The notes: generated from the sequence alone by a model not told the origin. Shown: positions 6,001 to 10,977, counted from the stretch's first letter. The stretch: DNA of 12,463 nt from an uncultured Clostridia bacterium (GCA_947600345.1 CANQGC010000064.1:1-12463); one strand, 5' to 3'. Made by a program: numbers and translations.

Positions 6001-8505
6001 AAGGACGGCTACACGACGAACAGGACGGGCGCGAGCGGCAACATCCCGGCGGATGACATCGCAAGGGCAGTATTCGAGAATGAGTACAAGCCGGAGCCTG
6101 AGACCGGAAGCTTGACGGTGAGCAAGACCGTAACGGGCGAAGGCGATACGACGAAGGATTGGAACTTCACCGTGACGCTGGGCGACAATACCATCAAAGG
6201 CAGATACGGCGAAATGACGTTCACGGACGGCGTAGCGGAGTTCACGCTGTCGCACGGCCAGAGCAAGACCGCGACCGGCCTGCCGGAGGGCACGACCTAC
6301 ACCGTGACCGAGAAGGAGGCCAACCAGGACGGCTACAAGACGACCGTTAACAAACAGGCCAATGCTACGAGCGGCACGAATGGCGCGGTCCGGGCAGATA
6401 CTACCGGGATGGCGGAGTTTGTGAACGACAAGCCGGAGCCTGAGACCGGAGGCTTGACGGTGAGCAAGATCGTAACGGGCGAAGGCGATACGACGAAGGA
6501 TTGGAACTTCACCGTAACGCTGAGCGATGCGAGCATCAACGGCACGTATGGCGGCATGACGTTCACGAACGGCGTGGCGAACCTCACCCTGAAGCATGGC
6601 CAGAGCGCGACCGCGACCGGCCTGCCGGTGGGCGTGACCTATAGCGTCGTCGAGAAGGAGGCCAATGCGGACGGCTACTCGACGAGCTCGACGAACGCCA
6701 GTGGCACGATCCCGGAGAATAGCAGCGCGACGGCAGCGTTTGTGAACGACAAGCCAACCGGAGAGACGGTGAGCCGCACGGTGCAGAAGGTCTGGATCGG
6801 CGACGGGAACAATACCAGAACGCGGCAGAGCATCCAGGTGCAGCTGTACCGGAATGGCACGGCCTATGAACCGGCGGTGACGCTGAGCGCTGCGAATGGT
6901 TGGAGCTATACCTGGACCGATCTGCCAAAGGCCGACGCGACCGGCACGGCCTACAGATACACGGTGGTGGAGCTCACGCAACTGCGCGACTACACGACGA
7001 GCTACAGCGGCGATACGTTCACGATCACGAACACGTACACTCCGCCAATGACGCTGCGGACCGTGCGCAAGGTTTGGGAGGACGTGGACAATCTGGACGG
7101 CAGCCGCCCGGCGAGCGTGCAGGTGCAGCTGACGGCGGATGGCCGGAACTACGGCCAGCCGGTGACGCTGTACGCGGGGAATGACTGGAGCCACACCTGG
7201 ACAAATCTGCCGGTGTACGGGGACAGCACGAACGCGCAGGTCAACTACAGCGTGGTGGAATCGCCCGTGCCCACCGGATACACCTCGACGGTGACGAACA
7301 ACGGCTACGAGATTCTCGTCACGAACACGCACGCGCCGGGGCCGGTGAACATCGCTGTGCTGAAGGAGTGGAACGACGGCGAGGACAAGGATGAGCTGCG
7401 GCCGGAGAGCGTGACGGTGCAGCTGGAGGCGGACGGCGTGGCCCAGGGCCAGCCGGTGACGCTGAACGCTGCGAACGGCTGGGCGCACAGCTGGACCGGA
7501 CTGCCGTCGACCGAGGATGGCCGGAAGATCGAGTACATGGTGCGCGAGCTGAACGTGCCGGAGAAGTACACGGCGACGGTGACGAGCGCAACCAACGGAG
7601 CGACGACGACGTACACGATCACGAACACCTACGAGCCGATGCCCGACTTCAGGGATCTGGAAGGCACGAAGGTGTGGATCGATCAGGAGAATGCGCTGGG
7701 GCTTCGCCCGGATGAGAGCGAGGTGCAGCTGTACCAGAACGGCGCGCTGATGCAGCTTGCGGAGAATCAGCAGCCGGTGTGGACGAAGGAAGCGAATTCC
7801 TGGAGGTACCGCTTCGAGAACCTGCCCTTCGCGGACGAGAACCATCAGCCGTACGAGTACACGGTGCGGGAGACGCCGGTGCCCGGATACACGACGCGCA
7901 TCGAAGGCACGACGATCATCAACACGCTGATGCCGGAGACGATGACGATCAACGGCACGAAGACCTGGCAGGACAACAACAACGCGGACGGCATCCGCCC
8001 GACGTGGATCGAGGTGCGCCTGATGCAGGACGGCGTGCTGTACCAGAAGAAGGAGGTCACGGCAGCGGACGGCTGGAGGTACAGCTTCACCGATCTGCCG
8101 GTGAGCGACCCCGCGACGGGGCATGTGTACCGGTACGACGTCAGCGAGCGCGTGGTGAGCGGCTACTATCTGCAGGTGGACGGCTACAACCTGATCAACG
8201 TGGAGCTGCCGCGGAACAATCCGGGACCGAATCCGAACCCCGAACCGGAGCCGAACAACCCGGGGGAGCCGACGGTGCCGATCGACGAGTACGAGCCGCC
8301 GCTGGGCATCACCGAGGTGGGAGAACCGCCGGTGGAGCAGCTGGAGAACATGGTGGAGATCACGGAGTACGACACGCCGCTGTGGGGCGATCTGCTGCAG
8401 ACGGGAGATGACCTGCCGGTGTATCCGTTCGTGAGCGGAGGAATCGGACTGCTGGCGCTGCTGGCACTGGTACTGGACCGAAAGAAGAGGAAAAAGGAGC
8501 AATGA
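1..8505 (+). CDS. Giant Cna_B-repeat cell-wall surface protein (adhesin or pilin-like), 5' partial
   Basis: The reading frame is open from base 1, so the start codon and signal peptide lie outside the window; the ATG at 34 is probably internal. At least 2,834 residues are present (numbered here from base 1). Order: Ig/PKD-like segment (about 12-115); four C-x4/5-HTH-x3/4-C motifs (120-205); adhesin-like region (about 240-850); second adhesin or isopeptide domain (about 858-995); SpaA-like domain (about 1005-1140); FctA-like pilin domain (about 1143-1300); six Cna_B repeats (1303-1925); three repeats of another isopeptide-type domain (1926-2255); five Cna_B repeats (2256-2737); Pro/Asn/Glu-rich spacer; LLQTG sorting motif (2798-2802), hydrophobic segment and a basic RKKRKK tail. 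The architecture is that of a covalently wall-anchored adhesin with a protease-resistant stalk. The next gene is a sortase overlapping the stop codon by ATGA, so it is the likely anchoring enzyme. Ligand unknown. Confident of the class, not of the target. Confidence 0.93.
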   Translation, partial: PEEQTEVQSSDMTLALTRPAGETCGAVNEDYNFGYAIEGCSEAGCSLTWRVERAGATLEEGTIPAAEVSAEGSFTYRPESEGVYRLTMTATDSESPERVAKAQLALVVVDPEKEKTNYLCGLTEHTHNDDCYQIVKVDDFGPSFDVEGEAVNVRRVCDYAYEHTHSEACLPVCGFVAHTHIAECYDDAGNLICDLPEHTHTPDACLGEQPMGDEPMAGEEYWQKKPEGETVPLPENGTQGVEYSFSWAEGDPPEKIEPFKRYKLRFHLSSKSYEDDDDLGLKQFFKQGEVYEYTLPEGINVDDVNKGPVHATEDGLDFTWQIVNGKIQFWFNQQVNEPKVKFDFELEFDGTKTQVPLEGLIVDVDQSKLKRLQVTKEHYFDEEQLDKKERGNYPPIGWLNDTGWLNEYGWDTKIAGDAFGKGQKKVLLWNLRISGGTLEQLAHVTDKLLPADGHSPEPEGALYDATYRAHEFSEYDRKRGVVVLADDPDGHAHWWRLDNATFESNSWSGSLVGPFECADPNCPTPNHLISPNGNWEFQLFYTTTISKKEADDYAGITYYGNTATVGEGDESIWDFDCTRRRWGNVAGGSILKDVNEAKITQDGTIDPNWNSAQIEPKDGYYNFEIRLTIPKCVDPLNPVYGWGFGDTMFMHGQTGDSVYHILDGNNSENNGKTKAGAWLKKLLTGKEPDGCTLDITVEGGGKVLVTENVAEIAWHGGTEYDYIFYIDPGNKEVTVPCFIFKQCHCKEKGYDVTALAEKTNGYPRKHGGDTGTDPYCLVWDIDHEVNFTIKYKIPKTIIDQELKEYMEDHPGKVVDGYLGGFTAFKNSATLNSYGTLQQPRTGGSLVIHEESAVEVPFKPVLTKTVEAYPEYPDYLATYKITINEEGMDLGSGDVIVYDRMSGMDFVGVESIEETTENGVKRTLDLSEYEVCDKPGTMEKKDGTKENYTFYVTIKCTGTKNTNAYTLHYQTRLMETNVTNTAWGRYFGLDLSTGPMTYFDADASGSMTINKVKIHKTDATDKDTNVWQATYGIYLDRGGTLQAKATTDSSGNAVFETLQTTGENGGKLLLASHYLYYIQEITPAPGYALNQTKYWVVFCNSEDPDTCTTCKAIADEHPGISIQRIPSNSTSAQKPIDVVDSLAAEATLDVKKVVEGTGWPADTQFTFTLEGPDNNDGVTVEGATSVTITPDAGGKGKASFGPISFQKKGTYEFWITEKAKPEGQKDWTYDNHKWKVTVDVDYANGDEAIGKLTAKVTYERYDAEGKETEPIEDEADGGTEPPAEGGAEAKAEAASFINTYDGKTSVTVTKNWNDGTTTHPKRPKSIQVQLYQQVEGEEKESHGAPVTLSDTGNWTYTWENLSKHNADGKEITYSVQELDVPGYRSRITGTGNTFTITNTELVEVTVTKKWEDDNNAANRRPASIWVILTGMAHGKQAYLASAKLTPEGWTHTWENLPKYDKDDNEIEYSVKEADLNGAPYTPDNGGEVTITKDAEGKYTATLTNRYTPGNTSKSVQKVWEDSENRAGKRPESVKVMLLVGNDPVEFDDDQENPVMLSAANRWYHQWTNLPQVDGSGKAIIYRVEETGVPDGYTVSYEPKEPTSSTHMITIKNTYTPDLIEKTVTKKWVDSENKYDTRPDSIQVQLYQELADGVKVKYGNPVQLPQKADEKNAETWSYTWEKLPKYVAGKEGQEIKYTVVELDKDGNAIAADDISIAGYTTTYDEETFTITNTLETVTKRVEKVWDDADDQDGIRPPEITVQLKATGIAYSEEVTLNDDNDWSHEWTELPKYNKAGKEIQYTVEETNVPEGYAVRHVQINSKDVFTITNIHKPGTVEKTVEKIWNDSDNKSKLRPPTIQVQLLAHGEAYGTPVTLPENNSWKHTWENLPEKANHGEEIEYTVEELGSVSGYTTSYSEDTFTITNSLDTGDLSVTKTVKGEGGDTTKEWNFTVTLDPKYSGEFGGMTFDADGVAAFTLKHGETKTATGLPAGTSYTVTEAEANKDGYTTNRTGASGNIPADDIARAVFENEYKPEPETGSLTVSKTVTGEGDTTKDWNFTVTLGDNTIKGRYGEMTFTDGVAEFTLSHGQSKTATGLPEGTTYTVTEKEANQDGYKTTVNKQANATSGTNGAVRADTTGMAEFVNDKPEPETGGLTVSKIVTGEGDTTKDWNFTVTLSDASINGTYGGMTFTNGVANLTLKHGQSATATGLPVGVTYSVVEKEANADGYSTSSTNASGTIPENSSATAAFVNDKPTGETVSRTVQKVWIGDGNNTRTRQSIQVQLYRNGTAYEPAVTLSAANGWSYTWTDLPKADATGTAYRYTVVELTQLRDYTTSYSGDTFTITNTYTPPMTLRTVRKVWEDVDNLDGSRPASVQVQLTADGRNYGQPVTLYAGNDWSHTWTNLPVYGDSTNAQVNYSVVESPVPTGYTSTVTNNGYEILVTNTHAPGPVNIAVLKEWNDGEDKDELRPESVTVQLEADGVAQGQPVTLNAANGWAHSWTGLPSTEDGRKIEYMVRELNVPEKYTATVTSATNGATTTYTITNTYEPMPDFRDLEGTKVWIDQENALGLRPDESEVQLYQNGALMQLAENQQPVWTKEANSWRYRFENLPFADENHQPYEYTVRETPVPGYTTRIEGTTIINTLMPETMTINGTKTWQDNNNADGIRPTWIEVRLMQDGVLYQKKEVTAADGWRYSFTDLPVSDPATGHVYRYDVSERVVSGYYLQVDGYNLINVELPRNNPGPNPNPEPEPNNPGEPTVPIDEYEPPLGITEVGEPPVEQLENMVEITEYDTPLWGDLLQTGDDLPVYPFVSGGIGLLALLALVLDRKKRKKEQ
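358..615 (+). repeat. Four Cys/His 'HTH' motifs near the visible N-terminus of the surface protein
   Basis: Four copies of the pattern C-x4/5-His-Thr-His-x3/4-C are encoded at 358-393, 469-507, 517-552 and 577-615. Examples read CGLTEHTHNDDC and CGFVAHTHIAEC. Two Cys and two His per copy would suit a metal site or a disulfide-clamped loop. Similar EHTH..C motifs are familiar from large surface proteins of gut Bacillota, where their function is not settled. Metal binding is inference. Confidence 0.75.
700..2530 (+). other. Adhesin-like N-terminal region with AT-richer composition
   Basis: This in-frame stretch encodes beta-rich sequence of the kind that precedes Cna_B stalks, with patterns such as VYEYTLPEGI and a Trp/Gly/Tyr-rich middle. 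I cannot name a specific ligand-binding domain. It carries extra cysteines in short clusters: C-x4-C at 1549-1566 followed by His at 1579, and Cys at 2209, 2227 and 2233 (CHC). Base composition is lower in GC than the rest: by hand count 2161-2220 is 18/60 G+C and 781-840 is 26/60, against 42/60 at 7381-7440. This is likely the ligand-binding head. Confidence 0.5.
2575..2985 (+). other. Second adhesin/isopeptide-like domain
   Basis: The segment begins with a KPVLTKTVEA strand and continues with YLATYKITIN, a DVIVYDRMS strand and a closing MTNVTNTA-like strand (METNVTNTAWG). This is the look of the beta-sandwich domains that link the head to the stalk in wall-anchored adhesins. Lys near the start and Asn near the end could form an isopeptide bond. 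Domain name uncertain. Confidence 0.4.
3013..3420 (+). other. SpaA/prealbumin-like Cna_B domain
   Basis: The segment reads SMTINKVKIHKTDA, then ATYGIYLD, a TTDSSGNAVF turn and YYIQEITPAPGYAL, the usual layout of SpaA-type Cna_B domains with the Lys strand first and the Glu in the QEITPAPGY strand. It contains an unusual Cys cluster (C-x7-C-x2-C) in FCNSEDPDTCTTCK near 3292-3330. Confidence 0.65.
3427..3900 (+). other. FctA/Spy0128-like pilin isopeptide domain
   Basis: The segment starts ATLDVKKVVEG and runs through FTFTLEGPDNNDG, a GKASFGPISF strand and GTYEFWITEK to end FINTYDG. This pattern is that of the streptococcal pilin isopeptide-linkage family: Lys in the first strand, Glu in the ITEK strand and Asn in the final FINTY strand. 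An acidic, Ala/Gly-rich insertion (about 3796-3876) precedes the last strand. Confidence 0.6.
3907..5775 (+). repeat. First Cna_B array, six tandem domains
   Basis: Six Cna_B domains lie at 3907-4197, 4198-4524, 4525-4848, 4849-5199, 5200-5496 and 5497-5775 (97, 109, 108, 117, 99 and 93 residues). Each begins with a V-x-K-x-W strand, then an R-P-x-S-I-x-V-Q-L strand, a W-x-x-x-W-x-x-L-P segment, a Y-x-V-x-E strand and a final (I/L)-x-N strand. All six keep the Lys, Glu and Asn expected for a self-forming intramolecular isopeptide bond. I see no cysteine from here to the C-terminus. Confidence 0.9.
5776..6765 (+). repeat. Three tandem repeats of a second isopeptide-type domain
   Basis: Repeats lie at 5776-6102, 6103-6444 and 6445-6765 (109, 114 and 107 residues). 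Each starts G-x-L-(S/T)-V-(T/S)-K-x-V, continues with a W-N-F-T-V-T-L strand, G-(E/G)-M-T-F, a K/Q-T/S-A-T-G-L-P turn and a V-x-E-x-E-A-N strand, and closes on F-x-N. Lys, Glu and Asn sit where isopeptide partners are expected. The family resembles the Gram-positive pilin/DUF7601-like group; that name is from memory and is uncertain. The block interrupts the Cna_B array. Confidence 0.75.
6088..6522 (+). repeat. 93-bp near-identical direct repeat between neighbouring domains
   Basis: Bases 6088-6180 and 6430-6522 align without gaps and differ at only three positions by my reading, although the rest of the two domains is much more divergent. The repeat covers the domain junction (AKPEPETG-like linker) and the first strands. 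It suggests recent duplication or gene conversion and is a likely site for repeat-number change. Confidence 0.85.
6766..8211 (+). repeat. Second Cna_B array, five tandem domains
   Basis: Five Cna_B domains lie at 6766-7047, 7048-7341, 7342-7641, 7642-7938 and 7939-8211 (94, 98, 100, 99 and 91 residues). All keep the Lys of K-x-W, the Glu of Y-x-V-x-E and the Asn of the last strand. The first has an altered loop (WIGDGNNTRTRQSIQVQL), losing the usual Arg-Pro. The last two start with a G-T-K-x-W strand, as is common for membrane-proximal copies. Confidence 0.9.
8392..8502 (+). other. C-terminal cell-wall sorting signal with LLQTG in place of LPxTG
   Basis: After the Pro/Asn/Glu-rich spacer the protein ends with LLQTGDD (LLQTG at 8392-8406), a hydrophobic stretch FVSGGIGLLALLALVLD, then the positive tail RKKRKK. 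This is the standard three-part sortase substrate signal. The second motif position is Leu rather than Pro, so the cognate sortase may have non-canonical specificity. Confidence 0.8.
8494..8499 (+). promoter_or_regulatory. Ribosome binding site of the sortase gene, short spacing
   Basis: AAGGAG ends only two bases before the ATG at 8502. It lies inside the last codons of the surface-protein gene. The short spacing suggests that the sortase is mainly translated by re-initiation after the upstream stop; a weaker AGAGG lies further upstream at 8486-8490. Confidence 0.5.
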
Positions 8506-9890
8506 AGAAGCGCTGGAAGGTATTGCTGATCCTGGTAGTGATCGTAAGCTTTGGAATTTCGCTGTCGTATCCTGTGAAGTACCGCCTGGAAGAGAAGCGT
8601 ACGGAGGACTCGATGGAGAGGCTGGTGGCGATGCGAGACGCCGGGAGGGCAAAGGAAGGCGCGCGTCAAGAGGAAAGCGAAGCAGAGAGCATGGCCGCAG
8701 AGGCCGGAAAGGAGGGCGCGGAGGAAACTGAGCCACTCGCGGAAAGCGAGTGGCCAGAGGACACCGCGCCCTCTGACATGCGAGGCGCGCCGGAAGAGAA
8801 GCAGGAAGCGGAAGAGGAGCAGGGAGCGCAGGAAGCGCAGGGAGCGCAGGGAGCGGAAAGCATGAGCGCGGATCAAGCGAGCGCGGCTGCGAATGAAGGA
8901 CAAGCGAACCAGTCGAACGAAACTACGGCGACGGAAGCCGTAGAACCCGTCGATGCCGGGGCACCCGCCGAGCCCGCCGCGCCGGGCGAGGCCGCGAATC
9001 CGGTCGAGCGCCAGGCGCCCACCGAGCTCGCCGCGCCGGGCGAGAACGCGAATCCGGTCGAGCGCCAGGCGCCCGCCGAGTTCGCCGCGCCGGGCGAGAA
9101 CGCGAATCCGGCTGAAGCGGAGGCGTCCGCCGAGCCCGTTGCGCCGGAGGCGTCCGTCGAGCCAACGCCCACGCCGCTTTACGAGCCGACGCCGGAACCC
9201 ACGCGCACGCCGAAGCCCACGGTGTACGTGGATCGCTTCGCGCGCAGCGGCGCGGAGACCTACGAGCAGAAGGAGAAGCGCACGCTGGACGTGGACAAGA
9301 TCCTGCCCCAGTTCCAGGAGATCTACGCCGAGAATCAGGACTTCGCCGGCTGGATCACGATCCCGAACACGGCGGTGGACTACCCGGTCGTGCAGTCGGA
9401 CGACAGCGACTACTATCTGCATCACGACTTCTTCGGGGAGAAGAACGCGAACGGGCAGATCATACTGGACACGAAGTGCGATCCCTACACGCCGAGCTAC
9501 AACCTGGTGATCAGCGGCCACAGCATGCGCAGCGGCAAGATGTTCGGCCGGCTCGTGAACTACATGAACGAGAGCTACTGGGAGGACCACAAGCTGGTGT
9601 ACTTCGACACGCTGATGGACGAGCGGACGTATGTGGTGTTTGCGGCGTTCTTCTCGGCGGACTACGACGTGGACGAGACGGGATTCCGCTACAACGCGGA
9701 CATCCAGTACAGCGTGGACGCGCGACAGTGGCTGCGGGAAGTGAAGGAGAACGAGCTGTACGACACGGGAATTGACGTGGAGTTCGGCGATGAATTCCTG
9801 ACGCTGACGACGTGCAACAAGGCGAAGCGCAGCGACGGCAGGTTTGTGGTGGTGTGCCGGCGGCTGCGGGAGGGGGAGAGCATCGTATGA
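8502..9890 (+). CDS. srtB: Class B-like sortase with long extracellular stalk
   Basis: The enzyme is a membrane-anchored transpeptidase that cleaves a sorting signal and joins the protein to the cell wall or to another subunit. The 462 residues comprise a basic start with a transmembrane segment (about 6-24), a Glu/Ala/Gln-rich stretch (about 30-150), three 18-residue repeats (155-208), a Thr-Pro linker (about 220-240) and the catalytic domain (about 265-462). Catalytic residues are visible: His340 in ISGHSM, Cys438 in LTLTTCN and Arg447 in DGRFVVV. GWITIPNTAVDYPVVQ and the YYLHHDFFG strand favour class B. Sortases of this class usually have about 200-260 residues, so the roughly 240-residue stalk is unusual. 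The ATG overlaps the surface-protein stop (ATGA) and the N-terminus is immediately hydrophobic, which fixes the start. The upstream gene is the likely substrate. Class assignment is good; specificity is unknown. Confidence 0.93.
   Translation: MKKRWKVLLILVVIVSFGISLSYPVKYRLEEKRTEDSMERLVAMRDAGRAKEGARQEESEAESMAAEAGKEGAEETEPLAESEWPEDTAPSDMRGAPEEKQEAEEEQGAQEAQGAQGAESMSADQASAAANEGQANQSNETTATEAVEPVDAGAPAEPAAPGEAANPVERQAPTELAAPGENANPVERQAPAEFAAPGENANPAEAEASAEPVAPEASVEPTPTPLYEPTPEPTRTPKPTVYVDRFARSGAETYEQKEKRTLDVDKILPQFQEIYAENQDFAGWITIPNTAVDYPVVQSDDSDYYLHHDFFGEKNANGQIILDTKCDPYTPSYNLVISGHSMRSGKMFGRLVNYMNESYWEDHKLVYFDTLMDERTYVVFAAFFSADYDVDETGFRYNADIQYSVDARQWLREVKENELYDTGIDVEFGDEFLTLTTCNKAKRSDGRFVVVCRRLREGESIV
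8732..8754 (+). other. Perfect 9-bp inverted repeat inside the sortase stalk
   Basis: GCCACTCGC and its reverse complement flank a GGAAA pentaloop. It is a strong hairpin in the mRNA within the low-complexity stalk region. There is no T-run after it, so it is not a typical terminator. Confidence 0.45.
8823..8849 (+). repeat. Three 9-bp tandem repeats in the sortase stalk
   Basis: Units GGAGCGCAG, GAAGCGCAG and GGAGCGCAG follow each other, encoding Gln-Gly/Glu-Ala steps (AQEAQGAQGAES). They are in frame, so gain or loss of units would only change stalk length. Confidence 0.7.
8964..9125 (+). repeat. Three 54-bp tandem repeats encoding 18-residue Pro/Ala/Glu units
   Basis: Units at 8964-9017, 9018-9071 and 9072-9125 encode PAEPAAPGEAANPVERQA-like sequence, followed by a partial fourth unit (SAEPVAPEAS) from 9126. 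Units two and three are nearly identical in DNA. The unit is a multiple of three, so copy number can vary without loss of frame. Confidence 0.9.
9875..9878 (+). promoter_or_regulatory. Ribosome binding site of the third operon gene
   Basis: GGAG within a purine-rich GGGAGGGGGAGAG run at 9868-9880 lies eight bases before the ATG at 9887. It sits inside the sortase coding end and supports this start, together with the signal peptide that begins there. Confidence 0.6.
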
Positions 9891-10909
9891 GTCGTCTGAA
9901 GAGGAAGCTTGCTCTGGCTTTGGCGGCGGCGCTGGCGCTGGCGTGCGCGGGAGCCGCGGGAGCGGAGGAGAACGGCTGGCGGGAAGGTCTGAGCGCGGCG
10001 AAGCCCTATGAGGGCGTGCCGGAGGTGGACCTGAGCGAGAAGCTGGGATACATCGTCTACAGTCCGATGAATTCGCAGGAAGCGAAAAACAGCTGCCAGC
10101 GGCTGTTCATCTATCTGCCCCGGAAGGACGTGAAGGCGGGAGACGGGCTGGTGCGGCTGTACTCGGAGGAGGACGAACCGCTGTGGGAGAGCGCGATGAG
10201 CAATGAAGAGGCGATCGAGCAGCGGGACATGACGAGCGCGGAGCTGAACAGTCTGCTCTGGGGCGACGGCACGTGCTTTGTGATGCGGCTGCCGAAGTCG
10301 CTGGAGCTGGGGAAGACCTACTACATAAACATGGAGGAGGGCTGTATCCAGACGGCGGACGGGAAGCTGAGCAATCCGGAGATGGATGGGAAGTATGCTT
10401 GGCGGTTTGCGGTGGTCGGCGACTACGGCGTGAATTCGATGGAATACCGCAGGCCCATCCCGACGCTAACGCCGGAGCCCACACCCGAGCCGACGGCCAC
10501 GCCGGAACCGACGGACACGCCGGAACCGACGGCGACGCCGCAGCAGTCGGGCACGCCCGATCCCGCGATGACGCAGGCGCCCAGCGCGACGCCGGAGGTG
10601 GATCCGGAGCTGGAGGCGCTGCTTGCGCTGGCGAACGGGATCACGCCGGAGCCGACGGCGACGCCGGAGATCGAATACGAGACCCGGCAGCGACCGGAGG
10701 CGGGGGACGAGATCCACTTCGAGCTGGTGATCGGCGGCGAAGCGGCGGAAGCGGTGCTCTACGGCTACAACGGAACGGTGGACTTCCCGCTGGTGACCTT
10801 CCACGAGAGCGGAGAGGTCTTCGGCAAGGTGCTCAAGGAGGACCCCGCCTGGGGCGTCATGTTCCTCGACGACCAGGGCAACGAACTAAACCGCGCGGAG
10901 TTCCGCTGA
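9887..10909 (+). CDS. Secreted protein with Thr-Pro-Glu linker, function unknown
   Basis: The 340-residue product starts with an apparent signal peptide: basic MSRLKRK, then an Ala/Leu-rich core, with likely cleavage after AGAAGA near residue 26. An N-terminal part (about 30-185) contains LGYIVYSPMNSQEAK and FIYLPRKDV. A Thr/Pro/Glu linker (about 190-268) with TPEPT units follows, broken by an Ala/Leu-rich helix-like stretch (about 240-251). A small C-terminal part (270-340) ends at RAEFR. There is no sorting signal, transmembrane tail or lipobox, although Cys20 lies within the signal peptide, so release to the exterior or non-covalent wall attachment is likely. The start overlaps the sortase stop (ATGA), which indicates co-translation. 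I do not recognise the family. The linker resembles that of the sortase stalk, suggesting both span the wall. An accessory role in display of the giant protein is inference. Confidence 0.85.
   Translation: MSRLKRKLALALAAALALACAGAAGAEENGWREGLSAAKPYEGVPEVDLSEKLGYIVYSPMNSQEAKNSCQRLFIYLPRKDVKAGDGLVRLYSEEDEPLWESAMSNEEAIEQRDMTSAELNSLLWGDGTCFVMRLPKSLELGKTYYINMEEGCIQTADGKLSNPEMDGKYAWRFAVVGDYGVNSMEYRRPIPTLTPEPTPEPTATPEPTDTPEPTATPQQSGTPDPAMTQAPSATPEVDPELEALLALANGITPEPTATPEIEYETRQRPEAGDEIHFELVIGGEAAEAVLYGYNGTVDFPLVTFHESGEVFGKVLKEDPAWGVMFLDDQGNELNRAEFR
10446..10693 (+). repeat. Thr-Pro-Glu-rich linker repeats
   Basis: Degenerate six-residue steps of the type TPEPTA/TPEPTD are encoded by repeats of ACGCCGGAACCGACG-like DNA, with a second small cluster (TPEPTATPE) at about 10645-10671. 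Such linkers are extended and typical of wall-spanning proteins. Confidence 0.8.
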
Positions 10910-10926
10910 GCGCCTCAGCCGCGCGG
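10891..10926 (+). terminator. Possible GC-rich stem-loop at the end of the sortase operon
   Basis: GCTGAG (10905-10910) pairs with CTCAGC (10914-10919) across a CGC loop, and CCGCGCG (10891-10897) can pair with CGCGCGG (10920-10926) with a seven-base bulge. It spans the stop codon of the third gene. A proper T-run is missing, so it may attenuate or protect the transcript rather than end it. Confidence 0.3.
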
Positions 10927-10971
10927 ATCATCGAGCTCTGTTTGAACGAACCCTTCCCAGGAATCGAGAAG

Positions 10972-10977
10972 AAGGAG
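10972..10977 (+). promoter_or_regulatory. Ribosome binding site deciding the start of the AP2-type gene
   Basis: AAGGAG lies six bases before the ATG at 10984. The frame is open far upstream, so this site is the main reason for choosing that start over the upstream open region or the later ATGs at 11011 and 11026. Confidence 0.8.

Noticed and set aside
7779..8411. 210-residue plus-strand frame
   Set aside because: It overlaps the last Cna_B domains in another frame and is Arg/Gly/His-rich without domains.
5194..8736. 1,180-residue open frame on the minus strand
   Set aside because: It mirrors the Cna_B repeats in antisense, is strongly Arg/His-rich and has no recognisable domain. It is a codon-bias shadow.
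8964..9125. CRISPR-like reading of the 54-bp repeats
   Set aside because: The repeats are adjacent without spacers, in frame and encode regular 18-residue units.
8184..9590. 468-residue open frame on the minus strand
   Set aside because: It is antisense to the sortase, whose catalytic residues clearly fix the plus-strand frame.
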